From positions 79,501-143,500 of the forward strand of contig JAMPIV010004908.1 in the NCBI GenBank assembly GCA_024509875.1: 64,000 nt of DNA, written 5' to 3'. The notes under the pieces were generated by a model that did not search any database, was not told where the DNA came from, and was given only the letters and a program-made list of their open reading frames with translations. The position numbers and the translations under genes were made by a program. Source of the stretch: Oreohelix idahoensis. Taxonomy: Eukaryota; Mollusca; Gastropoda; Stylommatophora; Oreohelicidae. Shown piece by piece: positions 23,453-34,576 of this stretch; positions within the stretch are counted from its first letter, which is position 1; the number at the start of each line of letters is the position of its first letter.

Positions 23453-23475
23453 TCGAGGGGAGAGGGAGGGGTGGA
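23453..23475 (+). other. polypurine tract of the 8.1-kb element
   Basis: GAGGGGAGAGGGAGGGG followed by TGGA lies immediately before the 3' LTR, exactly where plus-strand DNA synthesis is primed. Confidence 0.85.
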
Positions 23476-24046
23476 TGTCACAAACGGTTTATAGAATGAA
23501 TGTCAGTACTCATGCTCCGGCGGGAGCTAGATATGTTTATGTAAGTTGTGAGTTGAAGTGCGTGAATGTTAAGTTTGACTGCGGGCATGAATGCATTAGT
23601 AGCAGTAAGCGCTAATGTCGAGTTCATGGGCATGACTGAGTTGTTGTGAACGAAGTGGTGGTGAAGACTGGTCAGGTGTGAAAAGGGTCATGGGTAGAAA
23701 GGTCATTCGAGAGAGAGATTAGAGCGAAGAGAGATTACGGGGAGAGTGAAGGCGAAATGGTTGAAGAAAAATAGGAAATATATAGAGATATTGTGAAATT
23801 CGTTCCATGAGATGTTGTTCTAATTATGCACATCATACATTGTGCTTTTCTTATGTGATGATTTATGGCCAAAGCGGCAGTCTGCCTGTGTTATTGTGTT
23901 ATACTCAAGTTTGTGACATAAAGTCATCGGATATCGTGTTGGAGTTTAGTGAATTCACCATTAGCTGTGAATAACGAGCCATGTTTGTCGCTCCATGTGT
24001 ATGTAATACATATTTGTCAATGTGTACACACAGCAAGCACTTGACA
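23476..24046 (+). repeat. 3' LTR of the 8.1-kb element
   Basis: 571 bp, TGTCACAAACGG to CACTTGACA. Same content as the 5' LTR at 15,963. The duplicated target ATTGC and the resumed microsatellite follow directly. Confidence 0.93.
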
Positions 24047-24275
24047 ATTGCCATCATCATTATCATCATCATCATTGTCATCATCATTGTCATCATCATC
24101 ATCATCATCATCATCATTGCCATCATCATCATCATCATTGCCATCATCATTATCATCATCATTGCCATCATCAGTCATCCTCATTGTCATCATCATTGTC
24201 ATTATCATCATTGCCATCATCATCATCATTGTCATCATTATTGTCATCATCATTGTCATCATCATCCCCACAACC
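24047..24275. repeat. TCATCATCATTG-type microsatellite, right part
   Basis: Continuation of the array at 15,250-15,962. It becomes less regular to the right ('atcatccccacaaccttcataatc') and then joins the 3' end of an RTE-type LINE on the minus strand. Confidence 0.93.
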
Positions 24276-24279
24276 TTCA

Positions 24280-24400
24280 TAATCATTATCCTTCAGCTCC
24301 CAAAGAAGTATAGGCCTTCAACAAATTTATGCCCCGTCTTCCTGCCCGTGCCATCAGCTTACGATCTTTCCACGTCATCTTTATTCCCTACCAAGTTTAA
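24280..24400 (-). mobile_element. RTE-type LINE, short 3' end fragment
   Basis: On the minus strand 'gatggcacg.gcaggaagac...tttgttgaaggcctat...ggagct.a' matches the same position of the RTE copies ending at 46,190 (plus) and 59,450 (minus). RTE elements end in simple repeats, and here the tail is the (GATGATGACAAT)n array. The copy is a few dozen bases of coding end plus tail. Confidence 0.65.
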
Positions 24401-24960
24401 TTAATACTAGTTTAACCACACAACAAAATTATAACTAGAAAGTTAAGAAATTCAGTAACCGCAATTATAAATTAAATGCATGCACTTTAATTATTCTAAT
24501 GTATAATAAAAATTTGCACTTTGAGTATATAAAATGTCACAAGAAAACTATTTACATCAACAAGATAATGTTAATGATTGTTCTATTCATCACACCAGTG
24601 GTGCGGGTGTCTTGGTTTGTATTTTCTCCTATGAGTTAACTTAACTTGGGTGACAAGTTGATGTGGTTGACTTCCCACGGTCGTTACATCTGGACATCGA
24701 AGACACTAAGATTCTGCCAGGTGATATTGTTGGTCCACTGATAACAGTTCACAATTTCCATACAAACTGTGTCATTGTCTCATCACAAGGTTAAAACCCT
24801 CAGACAGTAGTACTACGAATCTCTTAGTTTTTGAGCTACGATCTTGCAAGCGCTCCCAATGGCGGATAGCTGCAACTTCTCTTTAGTTATCGTATTGTGT
24901 TGAGGCTGGTTACTTCTAAGAGGTGGCCTTCAGCTATGGTAGATCTGAAGTCTTCTTCTT
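24401..24960. other. non-coding, no feature recognised
   Basis: AT-rich sequence with no recognisable gene or repeat boundary, apart from a (TTC)n run at 24,950-24,965 next to the LINE fragment that follows. Confidence 0.4.
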
Positions 24961-24972
24961 CTTCATTCACCC

Positions 24973-25632
24973 TCAGATGTCAACTTGAATAAGTTCAAAG
25001 AAAGCAGAGGTCAGTCTGAGGCTGTTGATATCTCCGTAGATTTTCTCTAGGAATGGTACTGGTGATGGCCATATGCGTTTTCTCTGTTCCTCATATGTTG
25101 GGTACCTTTGAAGCAGAAGTTCGGCAGTCATTTTATCAGTGCCACAGTCACTTTCATCAGTAGTTCCTTTCTTTAATTTGTTGAATAGATGGTATCTCAA
25201 TCTGTTATGACCTATGCGAAGTCTGAAGATTACCACTTGTTCACTTCTGCCGAGCTGGTAATACAGATCATTTTGTGTGTGGCCTGGATGCTCTTCTTCC
25301 CACTTATGCATGTACCTGCGCTTGATAAAACTCTTGGCCTCCTCTTAAGTTAAATTTGTGTCAAGTTGAGGAAGCTTTCCCCCTTCCTTTGCCAGTCTGT
25401 AACATTCTTCATTTCCAGGGATTTTGCAGTGAGAAGGGATCCACTGCATCACGACTCTTTTGTATTGCTGACATAGTCTGTGAAGTGTTACTCTTAGGTC
25501 ATCCAGTTCAGCATTTCTTTGACTTTTCAGCGATGTAATCACTGACAGCGCATCTGAGAAGATAGCTACTGGTCTCTCTGAGCTGTCTTCTGTCATGTCA
25601 CAGATGGAAATAGTGCCGCAGTAATCATCCAC
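24973..25632 (-). pseudogene. LINE C-terminal fragment with RNase H domain
   Basis: The minus-strand frame has one in-frame TAA (25,345-25,347). RNase H: VAIFSDALSVITSLKSQ (about 25,565, Asp present) and WIPSHCKIPGNEECYRLAKE (about 25,440), where the usual GNEEADRLA has lost its Asp, so the enzyme is probably inactive. The tail domain RSEQVVIFRLRIGHNRLRYHL and CGTDKMTAELLLQRYPTYEEQR follows. Same family as the fragments at 14.4-14.9 kb and 60.3-60.6 kb. 5'-truncated. Confidence 0.85.
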
Positions 25633-25639
25633 TTTTGCC

Positions 25640-26779
25640 CCTCCCCATCTAGTTTATTTTTTTTTTGCTACATGAACGAAGGATTCACCAGTGCAATTAA
25701 CACGTGAGCCATCTGGCAATTAAGCCCTATGTGAAACAGAGAGCGAAGCGCGGAGCATGGCGTAATAGATTCTTTGATCAGGGGAACACAAGATATTCAG
25801 TCTGAGACGGAAATTGGATTGTAAAACTTTCAGGGAAGTAATTACGTAGCTGATCATCGGCAGAGGCGGAAGAGGTGGTAAAATTACCTTTGATTTAAGA
25901 ATCGAACGGCAAATTGGCTCGGGTCTGGCAGTAGGTGTGACTTTCGCATTAGAGAATGATTGAACGGAATTTTTCAATAAATACCATGTCTCTCCGATAG
26001 CCAGGATCAGTTGCCCAGAAATCTATCTGAATTCACTAGCTCGTTATCTTAAGATTTATCGTACAGAGTGAAAATTAATAGACTCCGTGGAGTGTTTCAT
26101 TTTTTTTTGATTGCGGTAATTTATGTACTAGATTTAAAGTGATTTAGTGTGTTTAAAGTTTTCATTATATTTTCACTGAGATTTTCTGTGCTAATTAAAT
26201 AACTTATAGCTAAATTTTCCAGCCGTAAAGTAAATTTGATTACTCGCTATTTCCCAGTAAGAGATGTTTTAAATTGACTAGTACATACATTAAATAACTG
26301 TCTACTGACGGCATATATTATTTACTTCTATCCATTTTATGTAATTTTATAAATGACTAAAGTTCATATCACGCGTTAAAAGAACGGTAGGATAAGCTAG
26401 ATACGTGTGTTTTAAATCTAATTTAGAACAGAGTGGTGAAGAGGTCCTATTTTAGATATGTGTTAGATATGATATTAATAATTTGGTTAAATGTTTATAT
26501 GTTCTTTTCCTAAAATATAGGCTGATCAAACCTGAGTACTAGCGGCTTATTTTTCTTATGGCCATATGAACTTATGATCATACGAACTTATAATATTATA
26601 AGCATCCAAGAATATTTAATATTGATGAGCTTCTTGCTTCGACCTGTGCGGTCCAATTTTCCTCATTTCCATGAGAGAAAGCAAAATAGAAACATTAAAT
26701 TATAATATTAACTGGACCAGAACTATTACCAGAATTATTTATATCAATCTCATCAGCCAGCTGCGGCGAACTATAGTGT
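25640..26779. other. AT-rich flank of the 10.2-kb element
   Basis: No gene recognised. A short minus-strand open frame (25,720-25,977) has no identifiable domain. Confidence 0.4.
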
Positions 26780-29216
26780 TGTGACGTACGTCTAGTTTGA
26801 CAAGTGAATTTTCCCTGATATGATGGATGATTTAAGGGACCCTTAGCTTTTCATAACATTAGAACCCCTGAACATTTGTTGTAACTTTTCGTTTGCCAGA
26901 ACGCATTCCACCGGGACTCATGTAGGATACAGCGACGAGATCAAAGAGACAGACCGAGGGATCTTAGGGGAGACTATCGGCGCTATCAAAGACAGTAGTT
27001 TTCCCTGATACGAGACGCAGTTGCTTGCCGCTAATTTCGCGTCTCGGTGTCAATCGAGGAACCGAGCGAACGGGGGAAAGCGAAACGGGCAGCAGCGAGC
27101 GGATACGAAGACCAGGGGGCGGCTTCTTCTCTTGATTTGGCGGTCAGATCCCCAAAAGTTCGTGAGATCAAATAAGTTGTCAAGTTTATCATGTCCCACT
27201 CAACTTACATTCCATTTTAGCTAAATAGACCATGTAGAACTAGACACGTTATCACTCGCTGGCCAGATCTTTACAGAAGCACTAGCTTTATTGAAATCTT
27301 GTTATAGATTTTCCCCTGGATTTTATATATATATTTGCAGTGATTTCTAATTCTGTGCAAAGCGGTAAAATATATATTGTGTAAAGTGATCAGTGGTCTA
27401 GCTCAGTCATTCTATTTAAAGGGATTTTGTGTTAATTTAAATCTATTTAATTAAACCATCTCAAGAGTTCCAGTTTTAAATATAATGATCTATCTATTAT
27501 ATTATTTCAAAAGATAATAGATGCTTAAATTAACTTTTAAAGTCGCGAAGGAATTTATAATTAATAAATTCAGTTAAGTCCTAGTTTTATAGATGTGGGT
27601 TTTTAACCACTAGAATTCGCGCAGTGTTTATTAAATACATAATTAAATACTCGAGTGTATTATAGGCTTAACGGGAAATTCATCGCGCTTTAGAAGGTTA
27701 TTTGTTTTCGGTATATTACATGTCTTTTTTTTCTTTCATACAGAGTGATCGTAACCTGTGCGATCCCAGCATTAAGAAAGCAATAAAGAAATCAATCTAA
27801 GCAAAGCAAAGCATAAACAGTGTGTAGAGTTCCCCTGACGCAGAACTTGTTGAGACTGTGTAAATTTTTAATCTTTGAGGCGATTCTATGTTTGGAATTC
27901 CGCTATCTAACTTATAGCAAAGAAAGCACACCCAAAGACAAATTTAACGCACCATCAAACAACTTAAGTCGTAACGGGAAGAAGAACACTGGCCCGAGCT
28001 TTGTTAGTTTACTGACACAGAGAGATAATTCATAATTTCCTGAACAGTGATGTGACTAGTTTTCTCACTGGACTTAAACCATACCTCACGGATAAAGTGT
28101 ACCAGCACGCGTAAGAATTTTATTATCCGCGGCATAGTCAAATAGACCACACCATCCTCACCCCGGTATCAGAGACCGTGCCCTCCCATAGAAACTGTTA
28201 TTAAGAAAAGAGACACAACTACAGATTCATTTTCCAGCGATTACGGGACCCTTTTATGTGCTGACCGCCTACCCGATAATCTGGGGCTAGAACTTGAACA
28301 AACACTCATACATTTAGTTGAGGTGTAACTGCTGTTGTGTTATTCTATGGAGTGCAAGATTTTTTCACAATCGGTAAGTGAGAGCAAGATGAGTGAAGGC
28401 CTTTGCTAGCGCGTGTATGAATGACAGGAAATTAATTCTTTTGTGTGACCATTTTGTTAACTTGCTTACCTGGTAACATATATCTTTTCTGTATACCCTA
28501 CATTGTTCCTTTAAGTGGGATAGTTGATAATTTGTTAACTCTGTTTAAAACCACCTCCTTTCCATTTGCTTAGTAAAGGGAAGAACAGCTGGGAAGAACA
28601 GTTTTTTTTTTTCTATCACTTATACCTAACTTGGTAACACCTCTTTCAGAGTAATTAACTTTACTGTTAGGTTAACGTACCCGTGTTCCTGATATTATCT
28701 ATCTCTGGACTGGGTTTGTCTTTGTCTAATGAGCGGGAAGGGCTTAGTCGATACCAATCTTCTTCACCCCCTCCCAAACTTGTTATTTGCATTTGTGTAC
28801 TTATGATAATTTATGTAATATCTGATATTTTTAGTGATTGATTGATGTTTAAAGTGAATAAAATCACCTAAACTCATTTAGTTCTGTGTGTTGGATATAC
28901 CCAAAGCCCAACATTTCCCCTATTCGTTTAATATAGTTTGTATCAACGTCGTGTGTGTGTTTGAAAACACCGAATCGGTGTGCGCGCAGATGCGAGTCTG
29001 GAAAACTGGCAAATAATTGTTTGACCAGGAGAGTGAAAGAGAAGATTGAGAGACACGATTTGTCGTAAATAAGTCTGTCTTTACTCTCCTCCAGCACGCT
29101 GTGAAGTAACTATTAAATCTCTACATTTTCTATCACTGAGCTTTCCATCATCATTTTCCACTCTAAACCGGACCACTATTTCTACGACTCTTTTCTCTCA
29201 AAATAAATTTACGACA
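26780..29216 (+). repeat. 5' LTR of the 10.2-kb element
   Basis: 2437 bp, long for a gypsy LTR. Nearly identical to 34,556-36,991. Its small open frames (27,021; 27,820; 28,864 minus) recur at the same places in the other LTR and have no recognisable content. It supplies promoter and polyadenylation signals. Confidence 0.95.
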
Positions 29217-29220
29217 ATAT

Positions 29221-29245
29221 TTGGCTGGCTCGTCTGGGATAATTT
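29221..29245 (+). other. primer binding site, tRNA-Pro-like
   Basis: TGGCTGGCTCGTCTGGGAT lies a few bases after the 5' LTR. It resembles the tRNA-Pro-complementary site TGGGGGCTCGTCCGGGAT with a few mismatches. A match to the host's own tRNA 3' ends would settle which tRNA primes. Confidence 0.6.
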
Positions 29246-30026
29246 TGAGATACATTTGATGCACACATATTTGTGGGCTGGTTCTGGGATCTTGAGCTAC
29301 ATTTGAGGCAATCGCATAGCCGGGTTAAAGATATTTTGAGTCTGATTTAGTTTGGGTCTAACTAGGTAGAGTGTGAATGATTTGTCTTTGTGAATTAGGG
29401 AAATAAATAAATAATTACACCCCTAGACAAACGTTCTTTAAGTATTTGGGTTGTCCACACAGCATATTTACAGGTTGTTTTCTCTCCACAGCAGTAGAAA
29501 GTACAGATAAACAAATATATTTGCTATTTTAATTATCCTCTGGCGGAGATAATTATATTTCTTTCTTTATAAAAGTTGCTGGGATTGCGTGATTGTTTTA
29601 CAGTCACTAAGGTTTTTGAAGTCAAAAAGAGTTGAGCTTAGCTAAAGACGGATTGTTCTGATTTTTAAAAATTAAGTTAACAACGTCTCATCTCAATAAT
29701 TGACTTTAGGGACGGAGTTTGTTGTCAGAGATTTAAAATTTAGGGGAAATTTTTTTTTTTCCTTTTAAATTGTTTTAATATAAATTTTTCTCTACTGTTA
29801 GTAAAAGTAGATTCTTTTCCAGTGTAACTTACCATTTAGTGGCATAGTCGCTTGCGTTTAGAGCCTTAATTGCCAGATAATAGCAGCGATAAGTTTGCAC
29901 AGTACAGGTAGGAGGTAACACAGGTAAATTTGTACTTGTGTTTTTTTCTCGTAGCGGTTCAGAGTTCCTCCCTTTCGCGTTTCTTCTTACTAGTTCTCTA
30001 AGCATACTTCATCTTATTCTTTAACA
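29246..30026 (+). other. leader of the 10.2-kb element
   Basis: About 780 bp of untranslated, T-rich sequence between primer site and gag ATG. No gene. Confidence 0.6.
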
Positions 30027-33000
30027 ATGGCAGAGAGGATAAAGATGAGGTCCATCTTGAGGCTGGAAGCGAAAGAGGCAGGATTAGATGCAGAAGCTGC
30101 AAACGCGTTTATTAACCAGGAATTGGAAATATATGACGCGGAGCAACAGAGAGCCGAAGCTGAGAGGAAGGCGAAGCAACAGAGAGCCGAAGCTGAGAGG
30201 AAGGAAGAGAAAGAAAGAACAGAGAGGAGAGAAGCCCAGGAGAGGGCAGATAAGAAAGAAGCGGAAGAACGTCTTTTGGAACAGAAGAAAATTGAAGCAG
30301 AGATGGAAACTCGCAGAGAGAGAGAGAGAGACAAGGAAAGACAGCATCAACTGGCGCTTAAGGCTCTAGAGAGTCGGGGCGCCTCTACTTCGACTAACGG
30401 AGAGCCGTCTTCGCCCCAGTCTCAATCAATGGACCTCTCCAGTACTCAATCTGCCCAATTAACTGCTATGTCGTTTTCTTTAGAATCTTTTCCTAGCCCT
30501 AACGAAAAAATTGACAGCTACCTAGAAAAATTCGAGAGACTCGCGAATCTTTATGGGTTAGAGAGTACCCGCTGGGCGCTCAAACTTTCAACGTCACTGA
30601 AAGGCAATGCTTATGACGTGTACACAAAGCTGGGACCGAATCAACATGATTACGACATGTTGAAAAAGGCCTTACTACAGCAGTTTGAGATGACTGCCCG
30701 AAAGTTTCTGCAGTTGTTCAGAAACAGCCGAAAAGAGAGCACGGAAACATTTCCCCAGTTCTCTTCACGTCTCACGGGTTATCTGACAAAGTGCATTGAA
30801 TTATCTGACCTACCTCTTTCATATGAGGGACTCCTCGAACTTGTTCTTGTGGAGCAGATAAAATCCACTTTGTCGAATGAAACTCGTAGATTTTTGGCTG
30901 AACAGGGGGCAGTCAGGCTTGAAGACATACTCAATAAAGCCGAACGCTATAGCAATGCAATGGCCGAACTTCCCAGCACTAAACGTAAACCCACCGATGA
31001 GCCATCTCGAAAACAGAATCTAGAGCAGGCATCCTATTCTTCCACTTCCTCTCAACATTATAACCAACGAGATAACAATACCCAGAAACCTCCCCAGGAA
31101 AAATCGAAATTCTACAAAACCCGATACCCCCCCAACAACAATTCTGATCAACCCAACAAGCCTACGTGGCAGCGCGGCCACCAAGGTCAAGGAAAAGGGA
31201 AGACCCCTACACCAGGAACGTCTGATCAGGGCAAACAAACCGGTGCAAACCGCATTGGATGTTTGCATACAGCCTCGAAAGGTAGAGTCAATGTCAGTGA
31301 TTCTCAACCTGAGGGGGACCGACCCTCAACTCGAGGAACTGTAATTTTGAACGGTACCTCCACTACTTGTCTTTTTGACACTGGATTAAGTTTTGATTGT
31401 ATTGTCGCTAGGCACCTAGTCAAACCCGGTCAGGAGACAGAGGAAACCGTCAAACTTAGTGGAGTTTTCAGGAGTGATGCACCCAGGACGCTTCCTATCG
31501 CACTGGTAGAAATACACTCTGACTTTGTCAGAGGAGTTATTAAAGCGGCCATAATGGATGATCCGATCTACCCAGTTATCCTGGGATGTAGATATGTGTT
31601 CATTGGGAGACCTAAGGAGCCGATTGTGGCAGCGGTAACCACAAGAGGGCAAGCCAAGAAGGAGAGGGAGCCTGCGCCAAACTTGTTGCCGAATGAACTG
31701 AAGGAGGCGCAACAAAAGGACCCTACTCTGGCGCCCTGCTTTAAAAAACTGCCCATGGCTAAGGACCCCAGACACAACGGAGACATCTTTTCTAAGGATG
31801 GTGTATTGTATCGTAGAACGGGCAACCCGGACACGGGGAATAACCAGCTCCTAGTACCGACGCAGTACAGAAACCAGATCTTAGAAATGGGGCACTCTCT
31901 TCCCTTTAGCGGACACATGGGACAAAAACGCCACTATTCAGCGAATAAAAAAAACCACTATTGGTGGCCAGGAATGAACTCTGACATTGTCAGGTACGTG
32001 AAATCCTGCGCCCAGTGCCAACGGGTAGCACCCAAGCACTTGACACCCCCAGTACCTATGGGGCAAATGCCAATAGTAGGGACTCCATTTGAACGGGTTG
32101 CTGTCGACATTATTGGTCCTCTGGAAAAGACCAAAAGAAGGAACAGGTTCATCCTGACCTTAGTTGACACTTGCACTATGTGGGCCGAAGCCGTACCGCT
32201 ACCATGCACTAATTCCAAGCATGTCGCAGAAGCCCTTGTGCAAATTTTTACACGGTTGGGATTCCCTCAACAAGTTTTGACGGACAATGGATCCCAATTC
32301 CGTAGCCTGTTAATGGAGGAGATCTTTAAGATCTTGAGGGCCAAACATATCCACACAAGTCCCTACCATCCGGCCGGAAATGGGCTCGTGGAACGTTTTA
32401 ACGGTACCCTCACCATGATGTTACGTAAGCTGGGTCAGGAGAAACCGGAAGACTGGGACCAATATATATCGGCTGCCTTATTCGCCTACCGAGAGGTACC
32501 CCAAGCGTCTACGGGTTTTGCGCCAGCTACACTTTTATTTGGCAGACCTATTAAGGGGCCACTAGAAGCCTTACTTCGGTCCCTGACAGACCAGAAGGCT
32601 GACGAGACAGTCGTCTCTGCAAGCAAGTATGTATCTGAGCTTAAGGAAAGGCTAAAGCTAGGATGGGATCTAGCTACTACCAACCTTAAGAAAGCCCGCG
32701 CTAAAATTACTAAAAGATACAACAAAGCTGCAAAAGAGAGAGAACTACAACCAGGGGAGAAAGTCCTATTGCTACTTCCAACCGGAAGCAATAAACTTCG
32801 CATCGGATGGCAAGGACCGTTTACCGTCCTTAAAAAGATCTCACGTACCAACTACAAGATCTCCATCAAAGGAAAGGAGAAGGTCTTCCACATAAATCTG
32901 CTAAAGAAATATTTGGAAAGACCGGTGCCATCCTCCGAGCATCTCCTGGCTGTCGCCATAGCAACGGAAGACGAGGAAGATGATGATGGTTGCATGGAGT

Positions 33001-34424
33001 ATCCACTGCAACCCACAAAATCCTTTAAAGATGTCAAGTTCGGCGACAATCTCTCACCAGAACAACAAACAGAAACTAGGGCTCTACTAAAACAGTACAG
33101 TGCAGTTTTAACGGATGTACCTGGTCGAACAAATCTCATTGAATTTGATATGAAATTAACAAACGAGACCCCTGTTCAAACCAGAGTTTACCCCATCCCG
33201 TACGCTAAAGCTGATGCACTTCGCGGAGAAATAGACAAGCTGCGTCAGGCAGGAATTATCAGTGAGTCTACATCTCCTTACAGCTCGAGCGTAGTGCTGT
33301 TGCAGAAGCCCAATAAGGAAGTTCGGCTGTGCATTGATTACAGGTTGCTAAACGCTGTAACGGAATTCCAGCCCGAACCTCTCCAAACTGTTTCTGAGTT
33401 GTTCACCAAGCTCAGCAAAGCTAAGATCTTCTCCAAGATTGACCTCAGTAAAGGTTATTATCAAATACCAGTCAAGGAGGAAATTAAACCTTTGTTAGCT
33501 TTCAGCACTAGTGAAGGACATTACACATTTAACGTGATGCCGTTCGGTTTGCATAACGCACCAGGAGTGTTCACCAGGATGATGAGGAAGCTTCTACAAC
33601 CTTTGCAAAGTCCCCATATCCATAATTTCATGGATGACATCTTAATTGCATCGGAAACCTATGAAGAACATATTGCTACGGTTGCTATGCTCCTCAGGAG
33701 ACTACAGGAAACGGGTCTCACAGCCAGACCTAGCAAATGTCTCATCGGGTTTGAACAGTTAGACTTCCTGGGGCACACTATTTCTCACGGATGCAGTTGG
33801 CCTATTAAGAAGAACGTGGAGAAAATAGTGGCAGCAAAAAGACCCCGAACGAAGAAAGACGTACGTTCCTTCATATCGCTATGTGCATACTATCAGAAGT
33901 ACATCCAGAACTTCAACGGACTGACGGCACCTCTGACTGACCTCACAAAGAAAGGTTGTCCTGATAAGGTCATATGGGATCAAAAGTGCGAACACGCGTA
34001 TAGCACTTTGAAAGGACAGTTGTCTGCATACCCCATTTTGAGGTTGCCTGACCTCAAGAAACCTTTTGTACTGAGAGTCGACGCGTCAGGTCAGGGCATC
34101 GGGTCAACACTGCTTCAAGCCGATGACAGTGACCTGAACATGCTATTTCCAGTTGCCTATGGCAGTCGGAAATTAAATAAAGCGGAACGGAACTACAGCG
34201 TAGTTGAAAGGGAATGTCTTGCTCTGATTGACGGTATCAGACGCCATCATGAGTTTCTTTATGGTACATCTTTCACGGTGCAAACAGACCACGCTCCGTT
34301 AGCATTTCTTGGTGCCAATAAAGAATTTAACGCAAGGATCATGCGTTGGGCGCTTCTTTTAAGCGTTTATTCTTTCAAAGTGGAATATATTCCGGAAGAC
34401 AGAATGTCGGGGCTGATTTTCTGA
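30027..34424 (+). CDS. Gmr1-like gag-pol polyprotein (gag, protease, integrase, RT, RNase H)
   Basis: ATG at 30,027; 1465 codons. Gag: Glu/Arg/Ala-rich coiled coil (about residues 30-115), capsid-like domain (about 150-310: SYLEKFERLANLYGLESTRW, FLAEQGAVRLEDIL), then a Gln/Asn/Pro/Gly-rich basic stretch with no CCHC zinc knuckle. Protease: CLFDTGLSFD, Asp 451. Integrase: HHCC domain (HSLPFSGHMG to CAQCQR, about 623-670) and DD35E core with Asp 694, Asp 753, Glu 789. Integrase C-terminal part ends at KVFHINLLKKYL. RT: FSKIDLSKGYYQIP and FMDD at 1203-1204. RNase H: RVDASGQGIG (Asp 1352), NYSVVERECLA, QTDHAPLAF. Integrase before RT is the Ty1/copia-like order known from Gmr1 elements. Gag and pol share one frame, so no programmed frameshift is needed. 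All catalytic residues are present. The last few residues are off-register. Confidence 0.96.
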   Translation: MAERIKMRSILRLEAKEAGLDAEAANAFINQELEIYDAEQQRAEAERKAKQQRAEAERKEEKERTERREAQERADKKEAEERLLEQKKIEAEMETRRERERDKERQHQLALKALESRGASTSTNGEPSSPQSQSMDLSSTQSAQLTAMSFSLESFPSPNEKIDSYLEKFERLANLYGLESTRWALKLSTSLKGNAYDVYTKLGPNQHDYDMLKKALLQQFEMTARKFLQLFRNSRKESTETFPQFSSRLTGYLTKCIELSDLPLSYEGLLELVLVEQIKSTLSNETRRFLAEQGAVRLEDILNKAERYSNAMAELPSTKRKPTDEPSRKQNLEQASYSSTSSQHYNQRDNNTQKPPQEKSKFYKTRYPPNNNSDQPNKPTWQRGHQGQGKGKTPTPGTSDQGKQTGANRIGCLHTASKGRVNVSDSQPEGDRPSTRGTVILNGTSTTCLFDTGLSFDCIVARHLVKPGQETEETVKLSGVFRSDAPRTLPIALVEIHSDFVRGVIKAAIMDDPIYPVILGCRYVFIGRPKEPIVAAVTTRGQAKKEREPAPNLLPNELKEAQQKDPTLAPCFKKLPMAKDPRHNGDIFSKDGVLYRRTGNPDTGNNQLLVPTQYRNQILEMGHSLPFSGHMGQKRHYSANKKNHYWWPGMNSDIVRYVKSCAQCQRVAPKHLTPPVPMGQMPIVGTPFERVAVDIIGPLEKTKRRNRFILTLVDTCTMWAEAVPLPCTNSKHVAEALVQIFTRLGFPQQVLTDNGSQFRSLLMEEIFKILRAKHIHTSPYHPAGNGLVERFNGTLTMMLRKLGQEKPEDWDQYISAALFAYREVPQASTGFAPATLLFGRPIKGPLEALLRSLTDQKADETVVSASKYVSELKERLKLGWDLATTNLKKARAKITKRYNKAAKERELQPGEKVLLLLPTGSNKLRIGWQGPFTVLKKISRTNYKISIKGKEKVFHINLLKKYLERPVPSSEHLLAVAIATEDEEDDDGCMEYPLQPTKSFKDVKFGDNLSPEQQTETRALLKQYSAVLTDVPGRTNLIEFDMKLTNETPVQTRVYPIPYAKADALRGEIDKLRQAGIISESTSPYSSSVVLLQKPNKEVRLCIDYRLLNAVTEFQPEPLQTVSELFTKLSKAKIFSKIDLSKGYYQIPVKEEIKPLLAFSTSEGHYTFNVMPFGLHNAPGVFTRMMRKLLQPLQSPHIHNFMDDILIASETYEEHIATVAMLLRRLQETGLTARPSKCLIGFEQLDFLGHTISHGCSWPIKKNVEKIVAAKRPRTKKDVRSFISLCAYYQKYIQNFNGLTAPLTDLTKKGCPDKVIWDQKCEHAYSTLKGQLSAYPILRLPDLKKPFVLRVDASGQGIGSTLLQADDSDLNMLFPVAYGSRKLNKAERNYSVVERECLALIDGIRRHHEFLYGTSFTVQTDHAPLAFLGANKEFNARIMRWALLLSVYSFKVEYIPEDRMSGLIF

Positions 34425-34576
34425 GTAGAAACTGGTCTACAGAGGAAGAAGAGCAAACTGAAGATACCACTCATCCTAAAATCACCAATCAGGTCACCTC
34501 CATTGTCAAAAATGAAAACATGAAAAATGGTTTCATGTCTAAAAGTGGGGACGATTGTGACGTACGTCTAGTTTGA
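34395..34576 (+). pseudogene. C-terminal end of RNase H in shifted frame, running into the 3' LTR
   Basis: After VEYIP the main frame ends early, while the neighbouring frame continues with the conserved VGADFLSRNW, an acidic stretch and a stop at 34,574-34,576, some 20 bases inside the 3' LTR. A single-base indel around 34,391-34,396 explains this. The RNase H core is already complete, so the effect on activity is uncertain. Confidence 0.75.
34540..34555 (+). other. polypurine tract of the 10.2-kb element
   Basis: AAAAGTGGGGACGAT directly precedes the 3' LTR start TGTGACG. Confidence 0.7.

Larger units (their letters stand above)
15963..24046 (+). mobile_element. Gmr1-like Ty3/gypsy LTR retrotransposon, complete by structure, coding region decayed
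   Basis: Full 8084-bp element: 5' LTR 15,963-16,539, leader, gag, protease region, integrase, RT-RNase H, polypurine tract, 3' LTR 23,476-24,046. LTR ends are TGTCA...TGACA. A 5-bp target duplication, ATTGC, flanks it (15,958-15,962 and 24,047-24,051), inside the microsatellite. Pol order is protease, integrase, RT, RNase H, the reverse of normal Ty3/gypsy and typical of the Gmr1 group. The LTRs differ at roughly a dozen or more positions plus an 8-bp indel, so it is older than the element at 26.8 kb. In-frame stops, frameshifts and an internal deletion make it non-autonomous now. Confidence 0.93.

Noticed and set aside
27021..29097. Small open frames repeated identically at 34,798, 35,595 and 36,639
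   Set aside because: They recur because both lie in the two LTRs of one element; no recognisable protein content.
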